Shown here one piece after another: positions 43,871-46,142 of a DNA stretch of 46,142 nucleotides; positions within the stretch are counted from its first letter, which is position 1; the number at the start of each line of letters is the position of its first letter. Below the pieces are notes generated by a model that was not told where the DNA came from, ran no database searches, and was given only the letters and a program-made list of their open reading frames with translations. Source of the DNA: Streptosporangiales bacterium (GTDB lineage: Bacteria; Actinomycetota; Actinomycetes; Streptosporangiales; Streptosporangiaceae); NCBI GenBank assembly GCA_009784565.1, contig WRBL01000007.1:1-46142 (forward strand), written 5' to 3'. The position numbers and the translations under genes are program-made.

Positions 43871-44368
43871 ATGGCACCGGAGACCACCGCTGGACCGACT
43901 GCCGGGACGCAGGACGCCGAACCGCCGGCCCTGGACGACGGGATGGCGGCGATCGACGTGACCCGGCTGCGAGTCGCCATCGCGCGGCTCTCTCGTCGGC
44001 TGCGCCGGCACGAAATGGCCGGGCTGACCCCCACGCAGCTAGCGGCGCTTTCCACGGTGGAGCGGGCGGGGCCGCTGCGCCTCGGCGACCTCGCGGCCGC
44101 CGAGGGCGTCGCGCCGTCCACCCTGACCCGGCTCGTCTCAGTGCTCGAGGAGTCCGGCTACGTCCAGCGGGAACCCGATCCGAGGGATGCCCGGGCCAGC
44201 ACCCTCGCGATCACCCCGAGAGGCCATGACGTCCTGGAGAACCTGCGCGAGGAGACCACCGTCTTCCTGACCGAGTCCCTGCGCACGCTCACCGACGGGC
44301 AGGTGGCGGACCTGTCCGCCGCCCTGCCCGTCCTCGAGCAGCTCGCCGATACTCCCCCGATGAGCTAG
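43871..44368 (+). CDS. MarR-family regulator divergent from malic enzyme
   Basis: A 165-residue regulator with a disordered Pro/Thr-rich N-terminus of about 25 residues, then 'LTPTQLAALSTVERAGPLRLGDLA', the recognition helix 'APSTLTRLVSVLEESGYVQRE' (in parts) and the wing 'DPRDARASTLAITPRG'. Start probably leaderless. Being divergent from the malic enzyme gene, that gene is one possible target. The stop interlocks with the convergent thioredoxin gene stop (CTAG, 44365-44368). Confidence 0.9.
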   Translation: MAPETTAGPTAGTQDAEPPALDDGMAAIDVTRLRVAIARLSRRLRRHEMAGLTPTQLAALSTVERAGPLRLGDLAAAEGVAPSTLTRLVSVLEESGYVQREPDPRDARASTLAITPRGHDVLENLREETTVFLTESLRTLTDGQVADLSAALPVLEQLADTPPMS

Positions 44369-45339
44369 AAGAGCAGCGTGCTGAGGCGGCCGCGGGCCTT
44401 CTTCACGGACGGGTCGTCCGGGCCGAAGATCTCGAACAGGTCCACCAGGTGCTTGCGCGCCTTGTCCCGGTCGTCGCCGGCCGTCCGCCCGATCACCCCG
44501 AGCAGACGGCTGAAGGCCTCCTCCGACTGACCGGACGCGAGTTCGATGTCGGCCGCCTTGACCTGGGCGTCGACGTCCCCGGGAGCGGCATCGGCCTCGC
44601 CCTGCACGGCGTCCGCGTCGTAGGAGTCGACGCGCCGGATCAGGTTCACCTGGGCGAGCATGCCCTTCGCGACCGTGTCGGCCGGGCTCTCGGCCAGCGT
44701 CTTCTCCAGCACGCCCGCGGCGGCGTCCAGGTCGCCGCGCTGCATCGCCTCCTGCGCCTGCTCGTACCCGGACGGGCCAGCATCGGCTCCCGCGCCCGGA
44801 GCGCCGGCGGCGTCGGCCCCGGCGCCGGTGCCCACGCCGAGCTGCTCGGCCACCTGCAGTACCTGATCCAGCCATTCCCTGATCTGTGCTTCGGGGATCG
44901 CCCCCGGGAAGGCCGAGACCAGCTGCCCGTCCACGATCGCGACCACGAGCGGGATGCTCTGGGTCTGGAGCTTCTGGAAGAAGAACACGCCTACCTGCTG
45001 GTTGGCCTCGACATCGATCTTGGCCAGCGTCCAGGCGCCCGCCGCCTCTTCCGCGAGCCGCTCCAGCACCGGGCTGAGCTGCTTGCAGGGCTGGCACCAG
45101 TCGGCCCAGAGGTCCACGATGACCGGGGTGGTCCGGGACCGGAGCACGACCTCGTCGTTGAAATTTTCCTCGGTGGCGTCAATCACGTAGCCGGACGTCT
45201 CGCCGGCGGGCGGCGAGCCGTCACCGGACGCCTCCCGCTGCTCGGCGGCTTTGGCGACCTGCTGCCTGCGCTGGGAGGCGGCCTGCCGCGCACCCAGGTC
45301 GACGGCACCGTACAGAGAGAAATCCCGCGGCTGCTGCAT
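44365..45339 (-). CDS. YbbN/CnoX-like co-chaperone with thioredoxin and TPR-like domains
   Basis: A 324-residue cytosolic protein. The thioredoxin domain (about 55-160) has the complete redox motif 'WADWCQPCKQ' (Cys82, Cys85) and 'SIPLVVAIVDGQLV'. After an Ala/Gly-rich linker come helical repeats with 'GDLDAAAGVLEKTLAESP' and 'SRLLGVIGRTAGDDRDKARKHLVDLFEIFG' (in parts), the TPR part that in E. coli YbbN binds chaperone clients. ATG 45339 is chosen for the AGGATAGAGG just before it; the longer frame is shadow. Confidence 0.93.
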   Translation of the reverse strand: MQQPRDFSLYGAVDLGARQAASQRRQQVAKAAEQREASGDGSPPAGETSGYVIDATEENFNDEVVLRSRTTPVIVDLWADWCQPCKQLSPVLERLAEEAAGAWTLAKIDVEANQQVGVFFFQKLQTQSIPLVVAIVDGQLVSAFPGAIPEAQIREWLDQVLQVAEQLGVGTGAGADAAGAPGAGADAGPSGYEQAQEAMQRGDLDAAAGVLEKTLAESPADTVAKGMLAQVNLIRRVDSYDADAVQGEADAAPGDVDAQVKAADIELASGQSEEAFSRLLGVIGRTAGDDRDKARKHLVDLFEIFGPDDPSVKKARGRLSTLLF

Positions 45340-45412
45340 GCCTCTATCCTGCCAAACGTTCGCCCCTGCTCGCGATCTGTGTCCGCGACACGATGTTCTC
45401 ACCGCGCCACAG

Positions 45413-45435
45413 TGTAGCATTTTGTGTGCTACAGT
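45413..45435 (+). promoter_or_regulatory. Toxin-antitoxin operator overlapping the -10 element
   Basis: A perfect inverted repeat TGTAGCA (45413-45419) / TGCTACA (45427-45433), 7-nt spacer, overlaps a TACAGT hexamer (45430-45435) that ends 6 nt before the antitoxin ATG. This is the layout expected for autorepression by a Phd-type antitoxin, with a leaderless message. Confidence 0.6.
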
Positions 45436-45441
45436 CCTCTC

Positions 45442-45831
45442 ATGGCACAGAAAGGCAGCGGCCGCCAGGGCAAGCCCCTCAGCGCCACTCTCGGGTACAC
45501 GGGACAGGATCCGGTCCATCACTCGACGAGCGCCAAGCCCCGGTCCATCGGCATCCGGGAACTCCGGCAGCACGCGAGCGTCTACGTTGACCTGGCCGAG
45601 AAGGGCTACACCGTGGACATCACCAACCGGGGCCGCCTCGTGGCGCAGATGGTTCCGGCCAGGCAGCCGGACAGCCCGCTCGAGCGCTGGATCGCGCGCG
45701 GGGTGATCGAGCCGGCCGAGGAGTCCGGCGTCAGCGTCCTCGACGTCGACCCGTACCCGGCGGTTCCCGAGGGCCAGCCCACCGCCAGCGAGGTCCTCCA
45801 GGAGATGCGCTCGGACGAGGGGGAGCGTTGA
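45442..45831 (+). CDS. Phd/YefM-family antitoxin
   Basis: A 129-residue antitoxin. The Phd/YefM core 'SIGIRELRQHASVYVDLAEKG' then 'VDITNRGRLVAQMVP' starts near residue 35, after a basic, Gly/Ser-rich N-terminal extension not usual in this family. The C-terminal half ('LERWIARGVIEPAEE...') is the disordered, toxin-neutralising part. The start lies 6 nt behind TACAGT and appears leaderless. It overlaps the PIN toxin by 4 bp (TTGA), giving a coupled operon. It probably represses its own promoter through the inverted repeat upstream. Confidence 0.93.
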   Translation: MAQKGSGRQGKPLSATLGYTGQDPVHHSTSAKPRSIGIRELRQHASVYVDLAEKGYTVDITNRGRLVAQMVPARQPDSPLERWIARGVIEPAEESGVSVLDVDPYPAVPEGQPTASEVLQEMRSDEGER

Positions 45832-46142
45832 TCTACGTTGACTCCACGGCGCTGGTCAAGCTGGCGCTCACCGAGCCCGAGTCGGAGGCGCTGGCCGAAT
45901 GGCTGGGCGAGCGTTCCGACCACCCGCTGGTCTCCAGCGCGCTGCACCAGGCCGAGGTGCTCCGGGCCATCTGGCGCGCCGAGCCGGCCGCGCTGCCGCG
46001 CGGACAGCGGATCATCCGCCGCGTCCAGCGCGTGGTACTCAGCCAGGAGATGCTCGACAACGCCGCGACGGTCGCGCCGCGGAAGCTGGGCACGGCGGGA
46101 GCCATCCACCTCGCGTCGGCGATCGCCCTCCGCAAGGACCTC
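45828..46142 (+). CDS. VapC-like PIN-domain toxin (3' truncated by window end)
   Basis: The first 105 residues of a PIN ribonuclease toxin, start TTG 45828 behind a GAGGGGGAG site and overlapping the antitoxin stop. 'MIYVDSTALVKL' holds the first catalytic Asp5, and Glu43 in 'HQAEVLRA' is the second acidic residue. In the third motif, usually DAIHLA, the sequence reads A-G-A-I-H-L, so Gly91 replaces the expected Asp. The fourth acidic residue would lie past the window edge. It may be a weak or inactive toxin. Typical VapC proteins are 125-140 residues, so about 25-30 are missing. Confidence 0.88.
   Translation, partial: MIYVDSTALVKLALTEPESEALAEWLGERSDHPLVSSALHQAEVLRAIWRAEPAALPRGQRIIRRVQRVVLSQEMLDNAATVAPRKLGTAGAIHLASAIALRKDL

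Overview
The window is chromosomal DNA from a very GC-rich actinobacterium. The evidence is strong third-position G/C bias in every gene, many GTG starts and a few TTG starts, and lineage-typical families (DUF3349, DUF3618, DUF3039, DUF2017, LppX/LprG-like lipoproteins, MEP-pathway dxr-rseP-ispG, CysO/Mec sulfur carrier system). Two blocks match known Mycobacterium tuberculosis gene order: pit / small membrane protein / DUF3349, and clpS / DUF2017 / mec / cysO / cysM / MBL hydrolase / rph / rdgB with pncB divergent. The Streptomyces-like mix of regulators, acyltransferases and lipoproteins suggests a soil actinomycete. The species cannot be named from the sequence alone.

Layout. 1-2.8 kb: 3' part of a phosphate transporter and two small partners, an SDR protein with a substituted catalytic Lys, and a small membrane protein. 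2.8-12.98 kb: a regulator-rich accessory stretch with LacI, a TRM11-like methyltransferase, LysR, two paralogous acyltransferase-3 proteins around a MarR, a GNAT, a secreted alpha/beta hydrolase and a DeoR. 13.1-16.7 kb: dxr-rseP-ispG on the minus strand. 16.8-19.9 kb: a trypsin-like lipoprotein, pterin dehydratase, gcvT-gcvH and DUF3618. 19.9-20.7 kb: a 0.76 kb non-coding stretch packed with hairpins. 20.7-24.5 kb: two tandem orphan solute-binding lipoproteins, then a cation/proton antiporter whose stop codon lies inside an antisense tRNA-Leu(UAG). 24.6-27.9 kb: bcp and three tandem LppX/LprG-like lipoproteins. 28.0-34.2 kb: the conserved rdgB-rph-MBL-cysM-cysO-mec-DUF2017-clpS block and pncB. 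34.2-35.3 kb: a 1.1 kb non-coding repeat zone. 35.3-38.9 kb: a DUF559-type protein, a decayed ybaK, and an ABC exporter with a divergent MarR. 39.0-46.1 kb: pncA, helicase/DUF3039, YqgE, malic enzyme, MarR, YbbN-like thioredoxin and a Phd/VapC toxin-antitoxin pair cut by the window end.

Functional links. PncA and PncB are consecutive steps of NAD salvage and lie about 5 kb apart, separated by the repeat/DUF559/exporter block. Mec, CysO and CysM form a protein-bound-sulfide cysteine pathway. Dxr and IspG are steps of non-mevalonate isoprenoid synthesis with an S2P protease between them. GcvT and GcvH are two parts of glycine cleavage.

The most unusual signals are: (1) a three-copy interspersed repeat at 34.3-35.0 kb whose terminal hairpin differs in sequence but is conserved in structure; (2) a run of strong hairpins at 20.16-20.51 kb upstream of an AT-rich promoter region and the orphan binding proteins; (3) TANNNT hexamers 6-7 bp upstream of at least a dozen start codons, implying widespread leaderless mRNAs; (4) enzymes missing a catalytic residue (SDR Lys to Met, PIN toxin Asp to Gly). 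I did not find a clear-cut new multi-gene defence system.
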